Origin: Actinomycetota bacterium
GTDB lineage: Bacteria; Actinomycetota; Thermoleophilia; Gaiellales; Gaiellaceae
Direction of reading: 5' to 3'
Length of the DNA stretch: 64,000 nucleotides
Assembly: GCA_003162055.1 (NCBI GenBank)
Contig: PMNA01000034.1
Span: 1,010 to 65,009, forward strand
Positions 1 to 8,066 of this stretch are shown here, one piece after another. The position numbers and the translations under genes are program-made. Each line of letters begins with the position of its first letter. Within the stretch, counting starts at the first letter, position 1. The notes beneath the pieces were generated by a model. That model was not told where the DNA came from. It ran no database searches and was given only the letters and a program-made list of their open reading frames with translations.

Positions 1-1
1 G

Positions 2-910
2 GTTGTGAAGACTTTCGGCCAGAACGGCTACTTCACCGCCGACAAGAGGCTCTACGACTGCTCGAAGATCGGCAACGGTTGCATGCGTCAGTTCTACGTC
101 CTGGCCCGAAAGAAGACGACCTGCACGCGCGGGCCGGCCGGTCCTCTCGCTATTCAGGGAGACAAGATCATCTTGTCTGCCGATCGCTTTTGCGCCCCAT
201 ATGAGCCCCATCGCATCGTCGTCCTGCGTCTGAACGCAAATGGAACCCTCGATAGGTCTTTTGGCAAGAGGGGAAAGGTCGCCGTCTCCGTCAACGGTAC
301 CCTGGTCTATGACGCTCCACTTGTGGCGTTCCCGGACGGGCACTTGGTCGTAGCCGAAACAACGCCGAAGGGTGGGATGGTGCGGCTGACCGGCCTGCTT
401 CGAAACGGCGGACTGGATCGGCGCTTCGGCCGTAAGGGAGCAGCCTCAACCCGAGTGACATCATCCGACTTCTGGGGGCTTGGCGGGATCAGCGCACTCC
501 TGGCAGACAGGAAAGGAAACATTTCCATCGCGGGCGCGAATGAAGACGGACCCTTCCTCGTCCGCTTCTATCGCTCGGGCAAGCCGAACAACTTCTGGAC
601 CCGCTCCCCCTGGACACCCCCGAGTGTGGACAGGAGCAACTACGAGAACTTCGGAGGCAAGTTCGGCCCGGCCGGGGTCGCATTCGCGCAGTTAAGCAAC
701 GGCGAGCTCGCGGCCGCGGCCGCACTGCTCGAGAGGATCAGGCCCGATGGAGTGCTCGATCCCTCTTATCCTCCGCAGCACGTGTACGGTGCCGGGAAGC
801 TGATCACCGGGGGGCTTCTCGCCGCCTCCGACGGCACGGTGATAGTGACGCTGCTCAAGTACCACACCGGGCCGGGAACGTATACGACGTACCTCGCTAG
901 GTATCGCTGA
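2..910 (+). CDS. Delta-60 repeat lipoprotein-like protein, 5' end missing
   Basis: The reading frame is open to the left edge, so the N-terminus lies outside the window. The GTG at position 5 is not a credible start, because the paralogue at 8067-9446 has the same sequence in mid-protein (its residue ~158 on). Repeats of the delta-60 type are visible, for example LNANGTLDRSFGKRG and LLRNGGLDRRFGRKG. These repeats usually build beta-propeller-like extracellular domains of unknown ligand. The missing part probably carries a lipoprotein signal, as in the paralogue. The two copies are highly similar over their whole shared length, which suggests a recent duplication. Function is unknown. Confidence 0.8.
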   Translation, partial: VVKTFGQNGYFTADKRLYDCSKIGNGCMRQFYVLARKKTTCTRGPAGPLAIQGDKIILSADRFCAPYEPHRIVVLRLNANGTLDRSFGKRGKVAVSVNGTLVYDAPLVAFPDGHLVVAETTPKGGMVRLTGLLRNGGLDRRFGRKGAASTRVTSSDFWGLGGISALLADRKGNISIAGANEDGPFLVRFYRSGKPNNFWTRSPWTPPSVDRSNYENFGGKFGPAGVAFAQLSNGELAAAAALLERIRPDGVLDPSYPPQHVYGAGKLITGGLLAASDGTVIVTLLKYHTGPGTYTTYLARYR

Positions 911-1386
911 GCCAGATCGAGATCGTGATCCGTGGGGTGGCCGCCCCGGGCGCTCCGCTGGGAGAGACGGACGCGGGTTCGGATGCAGCCGCGTGGTAAT
1001 CGAATGCCAGAACGCGAGCGGCTCGCATCTGAGCACTTGAGCGAGAACCGAGCAGGCGGTCGGCCAGGTTCTCGAAGATAGCTCGGTTAATGGAGCTGCC
1101 CGGCCCCCCATTATCTGGTCCAGCTCGAGTGTCGTAGCTTCCTCGACTGAGAGACCGAATCGAAGTTCGTCTCTGAGCGCCGGGCCTGCTCAGTCTGCGA
1201 CCAGCACCGATCGAGGGCTACCAAACAGCCCCTTCGGGCTCCCCAAGGTAAATAACCCTGAGGTTGAGTTTCCCCTGAATCTGGGCCTCGAGTCGCCGGC
1301 TATCTCACTAACATAAAAAGTGGACCAACGAACGGGGTCAGGTCACCCAAGGATCAGTTTCGAACTACTGCACATCTACTGAGACC
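911..1386. other. Intergenic region with a decayed repeat
   Basis: No gene is supported here. The stretch 1098-1300 resembles the sequence that follows and precedes the large direct repeat near 2617. It shares a CGGCCCCCC...TATCTGRTCC block with 2871-2890 and an AATAACCCTGAGGT-like block with 2575-2590 and 3168-3182. It is read as a degenerate member of that repeat family. A promoter for the gene at 1387 presumably lies in the AT-richer stretch 1300-1330, but I cannot assign boxes. Confidence 0.4.
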
Positions 1387-2496
1387 ATGCGACTGCGAAA
1401 TACGAAGAAGGTGCTAGTACCCATTGGCCTAGCAGCAGTCGTGCTTGCTCTAGCGGGTATCTCTTTCGTAGCAATCGTCGTGTCCAAACCAGAACCAAAC
1501 CTGGGCTGCGTGGGAGTGGTAAGCGCCAGCGAGCTAGCAGACAGTAGCGGGAAGGTCGACTCCGTTCTCGCTTTGAGTTCGTCAAGGTCTCGGATCTACG
1601 TGACGACCGCGAGTCGCAGGCTCTATGTTGGCGAGGATGTCCGCGGGAAGCTGCGCTGGCATATCAGAAAAAGCTTGGTTCCCGGGCAGCTCTATTCCTC
1701 ATTCGGTAGCCGCCGCAATGGTCTTTATGCCGCCGAGCAGGCGCTCTATCGCAGCGACGATAACGGGCAGTCCTGGCGAAGGCTCAGCTGTGGTTTGATC
1801 CTGACGGGTGTCGCGTTCACCCCCGACGCGAGCACGTTCTACATATCGGCGACGAACGGCGAAGGGAAAGCTCTCCATGCGGGCGGTCTTTATTGGACGA
1901 GCGACGACGGTCGTACTTGGGCACGCTCATCGCACTTCCCGGAGAATTCGGACGCTGCTGTGAACGTGGTGGCAGCCGATCCACGCGACGCTAAGAAGAT
2001 CTATATCGGGACTGAAGCGGGCGGCCTCCTACGGAGCGACGATGGGGGAAGACACTGGTTTTTCATGGCGATGGCTTCCGCTCCTGCAGGGATCGAGGGT
2101 CCGCAGCTGAGCAGTCTCGTCTTCGGACCAGGGCCGAGCTTCACTCTTTGGGCCGGCACTCGCGAGCAGGGGATCTTCCGGCGCGACGGCGACGGCCAGC
2201 GCTGGTTGGCTTCTGGGCTTCCGGGTGAGGTTGTCGAGCAAGTGCTACCCGATCGACGAGAAGCAAACATCGTGTATGCGTTGTCCCAAGGGCAAGACCG
2301 AGCGTGCAACAACTGTGCATTTCGGACGATTGACGGAGGGCGCCACTGGCTCCGAATCAAGGGCTTACCCAAAGATATCTCCGGTTTGAGTATTGGGTCG
2401 TTTGATAGCGCCGTCTACGCTTGGGCGGGCAGGGTTGTCTTCCGTAGCCGAGATCACGGCGCGACCTGGACGAAACTGCCTCCTCTCCCGAGATAG
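1387..2496 (+). CDS. Membrane-anchored Asp-box (BNR/sialidase-like) beta-propeller protein
   Basis: 369 residues. Residues 9-33 form one hydrophobic segment, read as an uncleaved signal anchor, so the rest would be extracellular. At least six Asp-box motifs of the S/T-x-D-x-G-x-x-W type occur near residues 123, 172, 217, 266, 315 and 355 (SDDNGQSW, SDDGRTW, SDDGGRHW, RDGDGQRW, TIDGGRHW, SRDHGATW). Such motifs mark propeller blades in sialidases, sortilin/VPS10 proteins and the Ycf48 assembly factor. I see no sialidase catalytic Arg triad and would not call it an enzyme. No Shine-Dalgarno is obvious before the ATG. Confidence 0.75.
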   Translation: MRLRNTKKVLVPIGLAAVVLALAGISFVAIVVSKPEPNLGCVGVVSASELADSSGKVDSVLALSSSRSRIYVTTASRRLYVGEDVRGKLRWHIRKSLVPGQLYSSFGSRRNGLYAAEQALYRSDDNGQSWRRLSCGLILTGVAFTPDASTFYISATNGEGKALHAGGLYWTSDDGRTWARSSHFPENSDAAVNVVAADPRDAKKIYIGTEAGGLLRSDDGGRHWFFMAMASAPAGIEGPQLSSLVFGPGPSFTLWAGTREQGIFRRDGDGQRWLASGLPGEVVEQVLPDRREANIVYALSQGQDRACNNCAFRTIDGGRHWLRIKGLPKDISGLSIGSFDSAVYAWAGRVVFRSRDHGATWTKLPPLPR

Positions 2497-2744
2497 TTCT
2501 CTCGTGGTCAAGAGGATGTTTCTATCGCTGCCGTTATGAAGAAGAGGGCCAGCTCAAGCGTCGCGGACTCGATGGGGAACCCTGAGGTCGGGTCTCCTCT
2601 GATTGCTGGCTCGCGCGTTCTCTAGCCAGGCGACAAACTTTTGGCTGAACTTTTGCCCACCTGAGCCGATCTGACCTGATCTCAGGTGACCTGAGATGAA
2701 CTAGCAGAGCCGAATCCTACGTTGCCTTACCTGGCAACGGTCGT

Positions 2745-2786
2745 CTCATAACCCGGAGGTCGCAGGTTCAAATCCTGCCCCCGCTA
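2745..2786 (+). pseudogene. 3' half of tRNA-Met(CAT), truncated
   Basis: Starting in an anticodon loop (CTCATAA, anticodon CAT at 2747-2749), the sequence gives a variable loop, a perfect T-arm (GCAGG-TTCAAAT-CCTGC, 2762-2778), the seven 3' acceptor bases CCCCGCT and a discriminator A. No D-arm or 5' acceptor strand (AGCGGGG) exists upstream, and the five bases 5' of the loop do not pair with the 3' anticodon stem. It cannot fold as a tRNA. Identity starting at the anticodon loop fits an integrase crossover site. Confidence 0.75.
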
Positions 2787-2790
2787 TTGG

Positions 2791-2820
2791 AGAAGCCCCG
2801 GAAACGGGGCTTCTTTGTTT
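2791..2820 (+). terminator. Intrinsic terminator downstream of tRNA remnant A
   Basis: A 10-bp perfect stem (AGAAGCCCCG / CGGGGCTTCT) with a GAAA tetraloop is followed by TTGTTT. It was probably the terminator of the original tRNA transcript, carried along with the repeat. Confidence 0.7.
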
Positions 2821-2997
2821 CCCACAGTGAGATCGGGGGCGAGGACTTTTGCCCGACTTTTGCCTGTGTCCGGCCCCCCGCTATCTGATCCAAGTCGTGT
2901 GTCGGTAGCGTCTGACTCCAAGAGACTGAATGGAGGCGGCTGGTGGTAGCGGGTTAACGTCGCGGACCTTCTCTGAATTCAGAATTCAGGCCCAAGC

Positions 2998-3130
2998 GTT
3001 CTCTAGTCAGGAGACGAGCTTTTGGCTCAACTTTTGCCCACCTGAGCCGATCTGACCTGTCCGCAGCTGACCTGAGATGACCTAGCAGGCCGAACTCCGC
3101 GTTGCCTTACCTGGCAGCGGTCGACTCATA
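2998..3130 (+). repeat. Partial copy C of the repeat (left part only)
   Basis: It matches the left part of copies A and B, from GTTCTCTAG through CTTTTGCCCACCTGAGCC to the anticodon-loop sequence CTCATA, and then diverges. It therefore lacks the T-arm half and the terminator. Stopping at the anticodon loop supports that position as a breakpoint. The rest of 2497-3369 outside copies A and C shows no gene I can support. Confidence 0.6.
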
Positions 3131-3369
3131 GCCTGAGCCGATCTCAGCTTGTACGAGATTACTCGGGGTAAATAACCTGGAGGTCAGATCTCCTCTGACT
3201 CTAGGTCCGAGCGTTCTCTAGCCGAGGCAGTCCATAACCATAACTTTGGGGTGGCCGATTTTCAGGGGTCAGGTCAAGACAAGCAGGGTTCAGGTGCCGC
3301 GGTGCGAGCCGAGCGTGCCGGAGACTCTGACCGCCACCGACTACGCGGATCCGCTCCAACACGTGGGTG

Positions 3370-4416
3370 TCACGATCGCGGTGAGCGAATGAGAACTGCT
3401 CGAGCCTTTACCAAGGCGCTGGCGTCCCAGTTCCGGGCGTTGATGATCGCCTGATACCACGAGTCAGGCATTGCGCGGATCACTCTCCACGTAGCGTCCG
3501 CATAGTGCGACGCCATTCCAGTCTGGTACATGCAGGTCGTGCTCGTCATCGAGTAGCGGATCTCGAGGTCGCGGGTCATTCGGTTGGTGCCGTGCTGGAG
3601 ATACTGCGACGTGAGCCAGCCGCTGACGTCGCCGGGTGTGGCAAAGGGGTGCCCGGATCGCTTCTGCATACAGACCGCCCACCGCTTGGTCGCTAGCTTG
3701 ATCGCGGGCATCGCAAAGACCCGGTTCTGAACCAGGTGGATCACGTCCGCGACCGCGTTCACACGGAAGTCGTCTCGAGCCACCGACCCATACACCGTTT
3801 TGTAGGACTGACTGAGACAGCCACCCCTAGGGACAAGGTCGGACGAGCCGTCCGGAAACTTCACTTTGACAGTCGAGCGCCGATTACCGAACTGCGCGAG
3901 CTGATACCTATTCTGCGCAGCCGGCGACAGGGATTGGAAGTAAGCGCTGTTCGCGTGTGGACCCGCCAGCGATATCGGTCGAAATCGAGCGTAGAGTCCG
4001 TAGCCCTGCCGTTTCGCTATCCGCAGCACCGCCGCTTCGGGTGGTGCTGCGTCGCTCGGGACGTCGGACAGTCCGTCGAGCAGCGGATCGCCCATGTGCT
4101 CGGTCGGTACAGGCCGATACGTGAACCCTGCGCGCCGCATGCAACGACTCTCAACAACCTGGTCGGCCCGGTCGATGACATCCGCTATGCCTGGCTCTCG
4201 CCCGGCGTAGCGGTAGAACCTCCACAGCTGTGCGCTGAAATTGTGCGCAGGCGCACCAGTGCTCGGCCCGGCGGGGGCACCGGTAGCAGTGCGTGCCCTG
4301 CTCGTACCTCCGCAGCCTGTCACGGTCAGCACGATCGAGGCGACAATCAGCCACGCCAGCGGTGTGCGGACAATCTCCGTCCGCACACCGCGACGCTGAC
4401 TACTGCGGGTAGTCAA
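3370..4416 (-). CDS. Putative lipoprotein of unknown function
   Basis: 348 residues from a TTG start. A GTG eleven codons further in is an alternative, and neither has a clear ribosome binding site. A hydrophobic stretch (PLAWLIVASIVLTV) runs into a lipobox ending in TGCGG near residues 33-37, followed by a low-complexity Thr/Ala/Pro linker. The mature part is helical-looking with Trp, Tyr and Cys residues (ESRCMRRAGF, RWAVCMQKR). I recognise no family. It lies between repeat copies A/C and B, with the small secreted protein upstream on the same strand, so both may belong to inserted DNA. Confidence 0.7.
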   Translation of the reverse strand: MTTRSSQRRGVRTEIVRTPLAWLIVASIVLTVTGCGGTSRARTATGAPAGPSTGAPAHNFSAQLWRFYRYAGREPGIADVIDRADQVVESRCMRRAGFTYRPVPTEHMGDPLLDGLSDVPSDAAPPEAAVLRIAKRQGYGLYARFRPISLAGPHANSAYFQSLSPAAQNRYQLAQFGNRRSTVKVKFPDGSSDLVPRGGCLSQSYKTVYGSVARDDFRVNAVADVIHLVQNRVFAMPAIKLATKRWAVCMQKRSGHPFATPGDVSGWLTSQYLQHGTNRMTRDLEIRYSMTSTTCMYQTGMASHYADATWRVIRAMPDSWYQAIINARNWDASALVKARAVLIRSPRS

Positions 4417-4508
4417 CCGACTTCAGAAAGTCGCTGGATGATTCCCTCCATTAGCACCAGCTGTCGGACGAGAACTGGTCGTTTGACGTACCGAGGGAAC
4501 ACCTACCG

Positions 4509-5111
4509 TTATTTCGGGTGTACCGGAAAGACGTGTGAAGAGCCGTCACTCCAGTAAGAGACGACCTGCTCGATATCGGCGCCTCCCACGCCCGCGGGGA
4601 GCTGGAAGTAGAACCCGTTGTTACGAAGCAGAGCGTCCGACCGATCCCCGTTTACCTGTACCTGCACTCTGGTTACCTGATCTGCTGCAACACCATAGAG
4701 ACGGGTGCCGCCGCTCCCCCCTGAGAGGATCGCAAAGGTTATTCCCGTCGGCGTATCGACCCGACCACAGGTTCCAGCTGCTTTGACCTCGAAGCAGACC
4801 TGACCGCTAGCCGTAGGGAACGCACTGAGGGTGTCGTTCCCATTCCCGACGTTGGTGAGAAGATCGGCCGCCTGTGATGCAAGTGGCGTGTTAAGTCGAG
4901 TATCCGAGCTTTCGAGATTCCAGCGTGTAACGGCCTCAGCCAGGTTCTCGACGTTCGCAGGCTCGGCCGTTCCGGCCGTCGTTCCACCTGCTAGCGCTGC
5001 TACAGGCGCATTTCCGTTGCTCGCGAACGCGATCGCAGCACCGAGCAAAGCGCCGACACCGATGACTGCGATTATCAGGCAGATAGTGAATCTTGATCGT
5101 CTGAGACTCAC
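4509..5111 (-). CDS. Small secreted or membrane-anchored protein, unknown function
   Basis: 200 residues from a GTG start with a strong Shine-Dalgarno (AAGGAGG, 6 bp upstream). Residues 9-31 are hydrophobic (ICLIIAVIGVGALLGAAIAF), giving a signal anchor. The outer part contains one Cys pair (GQVCFEVKAAGTCG), suggesting a disulfide, and a beta-rich C-terminus. No known domain is recognised. It is 92 bp upstream of the lipoprotein gene on the same strand and may be co-transcribed with it. Confidence 0.7.
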   Translation of the reverse strand: MSLRRSRFTICLIIAVIGVGALLGAAIAFASNGNAPVAALAGGTTAGTAEPANVENLAEAVTRWNLESSDTRLNTPLASQAADLLTNVGNGNDTLSAFPTASGQVCFEVKAAGTCGRVDTPTGITFAILSGGSGGTRLYGVAADQVTRVQVQVNGDRSDALLRNNGFYFQLPAGVGGADIEQVVSYWSDGSSHVFPVHPK

Positions 5112-5482
5112 GATTCCTCCTTCTCTCGACGCGCGGAAACCGGAATAGAGCGAATTAGCTGTTTCGCGATGGTCGGGTGGTATCGCAGATCGGATACTCG
5201 AGCGCCCCGGTGGTGTTCAAGCACTTCTACTGCTCGTACGTGTATCCGTAATTGCTTGAAGGGCCCAGGGTAGCAAGGGGACTGACACTTGGCATAAACA
5301 GACTCCACGCGATTACTGTCGCTTCGCCGTTATGACGCCCGAGACGGCTCGGCCGTTCTCTAGTTTGGCGACAAACTTTTGGCTGAACTTTTGCCCACCT
5401 GAGCCGATCTGACCTGATCTCAGGTGATCTCAGATGACCTAGCAGAGCCGAATTCAGCGTTGCCTTACCTGGCAACGAACGT

Positions 5483-5524
5483 CTCATAACCCGGAGGTCG
5501 CAGGTTCAAATCCTGCCCCCGCTA
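5483..5524 (+). pseudogene. 3' half of tRNA-Met(CAT), second copy
   Basis: Identical to the remnant at 2745-2786 from the anticodon loop to the discriminator base, again without D-arm or 5' acceptor strand. On the opposite strand this sequence gives the peptide end GAGFEPATSGL, a known artefact of translating tRNA genes backwards. Confidence 0.75.
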
Positions 5525-5528
5525 CTGG

Positions 5529-5558
5529 AGAAGCCCCGGAAACGGGGCTTCTCTGTTT
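5529..5558 (+). terminator. Intrinsic terminator downstream of tRNA remnant B
   Basis: Same 10-bp AGAAGCCCCG / CGGGGCTTCT stem and GAAA loop as in copy A, followed by CTGTTT. Confidence 0.65.
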
Positions 5559-5906
5559 CCCACAGCGAAATACGGCTCGAGAACTTTTGCCCGACTTTTG
5601 CCTGTCTAGGCGGCGACGCGGCGCGTTTGGGCGACAGCGCGGCCACTCAACCGGCGCAGCTAGCTGCACCATAGCGGATCCCGCGGTTCAGAGGGTTATA
5701 ACGGGCTCTGAGAGTTCCGCGCTTGATCGAGGTCGCGTGATCACTTAGCTTTCTGACAGGCGAGTGACGTTCACCGCGAGGAACGGAGAAGAGGTGCACC
5801 CGGAAGTCGACACGATCTCGACTGTGGTCTTCCACATACGCGCACCTCTCATGCCCCCTCTCGGCTCGGGCTCGATCCAGCAAACGGGACTCAGGAGGAT
5901 TTTGAG

Positions 5907-7475
5907 ATGAAAGCTGCTAAAGCACTGATCTCGGCAGCAGTGCGGGCGTGCGGAAGACGACGGCGCCTGATCCTAATCGGCGCGACGGCGACCTTGCTGG
6001 TCGCGCTCCTGCCGGCGGGCGCTTCGGCGACATTGAGCTTCACGTCGCACAACGACTTCAGCGTGGGCTCGAACCCGGAGTCGGTCGCGGTCGGCGACTT
6101 CAACGGCGACGGCATACCTGACCTGGCGACCGCTAACTACAGTTCGAACAACGTCTCCGTACTGCTCGGCAACGGCGCGGGCTCCTTCACAGCGGCAACC
6201 AACAGCCCCTTCACCGTGGGCAACGCTCCGCACTCGGTCGCGGTCGGCGACTTCAACGGCGACGGCAAACAGGACCTGGCAGTTGCCAACTCGAACTCGA
6301 ACAACGTCTCGGTGCTGCTCGGCACGGGCACGGGCTCGTTCGGGGTGGCGACCAACTTCAGCGCAGGCGCGAATCCGCTCTCGCTCGTGGTCGATGACTT
6401 CAACAGCGACGGTAAGCAGGACCTGGCGGTCGCAAACGGCATCACGCCGGGCACCGTCTCGGTACTGCTCAACACGGGCACGGGCTCGTTCGCAGCGCCA
6501 ACCACCTTCAGCGTGGGCTCGAACCCATGGTCGGTCGCGGTAGGCGACTTCAACAGCGACGGCAAGCAGGACCTGGCGGTCGCCAACTTGGGCTCGAACA
6601 GCGTGTCGGTACTGCTCGGCACGGGCACGGGCTCCTTCGGGTCGGCAAGCAGCTTCAACGTAGGCGCGCCGCCGATCTCGGTCGCGGTCGGCGACCTAAA
6701 CGGCGACGGCAGGCAGGACCTGGCGGTCACCGACTACATCGCGGCGGGCACCGTCTCGGTACTGCTCAACGCAGCCAGCGCCGACCCGAGCCCGACCTCG
6801 CTCAGCTTCGGCTCTGCGGGCTCGCCTGTCCCTCAGGGCACGGTCAGCGCGCCGCAGTCTGTGACCGTGACCAACAACGGTACGGCTCCGCTTGTCGTCC
6901 TGGGATTCGCCACCGGCGGCACCAACCCGGACGACTTCTTCACCAGCACCGACAGCTGCGGCGGGCAGATCGCCCCAGGGTCTAACTGCACGGTGAAGGT
7001 GCGCTTCGCTCCGCAGGCTCAGGGCTCGCGCTCGGCGACGCTCACGGTTCTCAGTAACGCACCTACCGCTACGCCGGTGACGCTGACAGGCACCGCTGGG
7101 CCGCTTCCGCAGGGCCCCGCCGGTGCGACCGGGGCAACCGGCGCGACCGGGGCAACGGGCGCGCGGGGCAAATCCGGCCAGATCGAGCTCGTGACCTGCA
7201 AGGTCGTCACGGTCAAGGTGAAGGGCAAGAAGGTCAAGCGCAACAAGTGCACGACCAAGCTGGTCTCGGGTACGGTCAAGTTCACGACCTCGAGCGCAGT
7301 ACGCCGCGCATCGCTCTCTCGAGCCGGCGTGCTCTACGCGACCGGCACCGTTACCAAGAAGGGCCTGAAGCTCCATGCTCTTCGCCGTGTACGGGTCGGA
7401 CGCTACACGCTCACGCTTCGCTACCGGCAGGGTGATACGCAAATTACCACGCGCTCTCAGATCGCAATCCGCTAG
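5907..7475 (+). CDS. Secreted FG-GAP/VCBS repeat protein with ASH-like and collagen-like segments
   Basis: 522 residues; ATG preceded by AGGAGG. Residues 19-41 form a signal peptide. About residues 45-290 hold five FG-GAP/VCBS repeats, each with a calcium-type loop such as GDFNGDG or GDFNSDG, the integrin-alpha-like propeller seen in surface proteins. Residues ~295-400 resemble an ASPM/SPD-2/hydin (ASH) beta-sandwich (SVTVTNNGTAPLVV, TVKVRFAPQ). A short collagen-like run (GPAGATGATGATG, ~401-420) joins a basic, Cys-containing C-terminal domain. The role is probably cell-surface adhesion or display; the ligand is unknown. Its downstream hairpin makes it monocistronic. Confidence 0.85.
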   Translation: MKAAKALISAAVRACGRRRRLILIGATATLLVALLPAGASATLSFTSHNDFSVGSNPESVAVGDFNGDGIPDLATANYSSNNVSVLLGNGAGSFTAATNSPFTVGNAPHSVAVGDFNGDGKQDLAVANSNSNNVSVLLGTGTGSFGVATNFSAGANPLSLVVDDFNSDGKQDLAVANGITPGTVSVLLNTGTGSFAAPTTFSVGSNPWSVAVGDFNSDGKQDLAVANLGSNSVSVLLGTGTGSFGSASSFNVGAPPISVAVGDLNGDGRQDLAVTDYIAAGTVSVLLNAASADPSPTSLSFGSAGSPVPQGTVSAPQSVTVTNNGTAPLVVLGFATGGTNPDDFFTSTDSCGGQIAPGSNCTVKVRFAPQAQGSRSATLTVLSNAPTATPVTLTGTAGPLPQGPAGATGATGATGATGARGKSGQIELVTCKVVTVKVKGKKVKRNKCTTKLVSGTVKFTTSSAVRRASLSRAGVLYATGTVTKKGLKLHALRRVRVGRYTLTLRYRQGDTQITTRSQIAIR

Positions 7476-7481
7476 AGCTAA

Positions 7482-7515
7482 AGGGGCGGCCGAGCTGACG
7501 GGCTCGGCCGCCCCT
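7482..7515 (+). terminator. Strong hairpin after the FG-GAP gene
   Basis: A 14-bp perfect stem (AGGGGCGGCCGAGC and its complement) with a 6-base loop lies six bases after the stop codon. There is no U-tract, as is common in high-GC Actinobacteria. Confidence 0.7.
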
Positions 7516-7660
7516 AGCTCGCTTCCACCGAGCAGGCGGAGATCGAACGGCGCTAGTCGCGCGACGTGCTTCAACAACCAAGCTCCGCGGTTGAGCCGAA
7601 CATCCGCTCCTCTCCCTTGGCCGCCGCTCACTTTCGTCCCACGGGTGAAGAGCCTGACGT

Positions 7661-7688
7661 GGGCGAGAGTTCGGGAATGTCCCGCGAC
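7661..7688 (+). repeat. 27-bp dispersed repeat, copy 1
   Basis: GGGCGAGAGTTCGGGAATGT plus CCCGCGAC. It is related to copies at 7950, 9497 and 10442, sharing the core GTTCRGGAATGTC. This is the most divergent copy. Confidence 0.45.
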
Positions 7689-7722
7689 GCGCAGGTGCTC
7701 GCGGCTCACCGTCTCGAGGTTG

Positions 7723-7905
7723 CTACTTGATGTGCAGGTTGATCCCGAGCAGGAGTAGCCACCACAAGAGGACGGCAAGTACCGCCGATACGATCCTCTT
7801 GATCGTGCCGAGGTTGCTGAAGTAGTGGTGCTGCTGAGCAACGATCAAACCCACAACGACATAAACGATGACAAGGATGCTCGGCATGTGGAACTGTCGT
7901 CGCAT
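7723..7905 (-). CDS. Small two-helix membrane protein
   Basis: 60 residues with two hydrophobic segments, about 9-24 (SILVIVYVVVGLIVAQ) and 38-57 (IVSAVLAVLLWWLLLLG), joined by a short polar loop with HHYF. It resembles short conserved hypothetical membrane proteins of Actinobacteria; no function is known to me. There is no ribosome binding site. A -10-like TATACT lies six bases before the first ATG, which supports that start and a leaderless mRNA. The internal ATG (codon 7) is the alternative. Confidence 0.7.
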   Translation of the reverse strand: MRRQFHMPSILVIVYVVVGLIVAQQHHYFSNLGTIKRIVSAVLAVLLWWLLLLGINLHIK

Positions 7906-7911
7906 TGGCCA

Positions 7912-7917
7912 AGTATA
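7912..7917 (-). promoter_or_regulatory. -10 box of a leaderless transcript
   Basis: TATACT followed by six bases and the ATG at 7905, so transcription should start at or within a base of the start codon. The same spacing occurs at 10394 and 47487. No good -35 box is visible. Confidence 0.5.
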
Positions 7918-7949
7918 ACCTCGTGGCCCGAACGCCTCGTGGGTGGGGT

Positions 7950-7976
7950 GGGCCAGTGTTCAGGAATGTCTCTTGG
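7950..7976 (+). repeat. 27-bp dispersed repeat, copy 2
   Basis: GGGCCAGTGTTCAGGAATGT plus CTCTTGG, in the gap between the small membrane protein gene and the delta-60 gene. It matches copy 4 (10442) at nearly every base. Confidence 0.6.
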
Positions 7977-8066
7977 AACCTCGGGCCCTGGCGGCAGTCG
8001 AGTCCTTTTCTCTATAACGAGCTTTAGCTGTCTCGCGATTTGACCGACTCTTCCAATGGTCAACCC

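Larger units (their letters stand above)
2617..2867 (+). repeat. 251-bp direct repeat, copy A (contains tRNA 3' half)
   Basis: The block from GTTCTCTAG to TTTTGCCTGT matches 5355-5605 with no net insertion or deletion (constant offset 2738) and only scattered substitutions. From left to right it holds a CTGAGCCGATCTGACCTG-type segment, a truncated tRNA-Met 3' half, a 10-bp stem terminator and an ACTTTTGCCCGACTTTTGCC tail. The arrangement is what tRNA-targeting integrases leave at attachment sites. No integrase gene lies between or next to the copies. Confidence 0.8.
5355..5605 (+). repeat. 251-bp direct repeat, copy B (contains tRNA 3' half)
   Basis: Second full copy of the block described at 2617-2867, same orientation, offset 2738 bp. 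The two copies enclose about 2.5 kb with two unidentified secreted-protein genes, as attL/attR would enclose an integrated element, although no integrase is present. The remaining 5112-5354 and 5606-5906 hold no supported gene. Confidence 0.8.

Noticed and set aside
2700-2790. A complete tRNA-Met gene
   Set aside because: The 5' acceptor strand, D-arm and 5' anticodon stem are missing in both copies, so only 3' halves are called.
5484-5672. Minus-strand ORF ending in GAGFEPATSGL
   Set aside because: The ending is the reverse translation of a tRNA T-arm and anticodon region, a known source of false proteins. Here it covers the tRNA remnant of repeat copy B.
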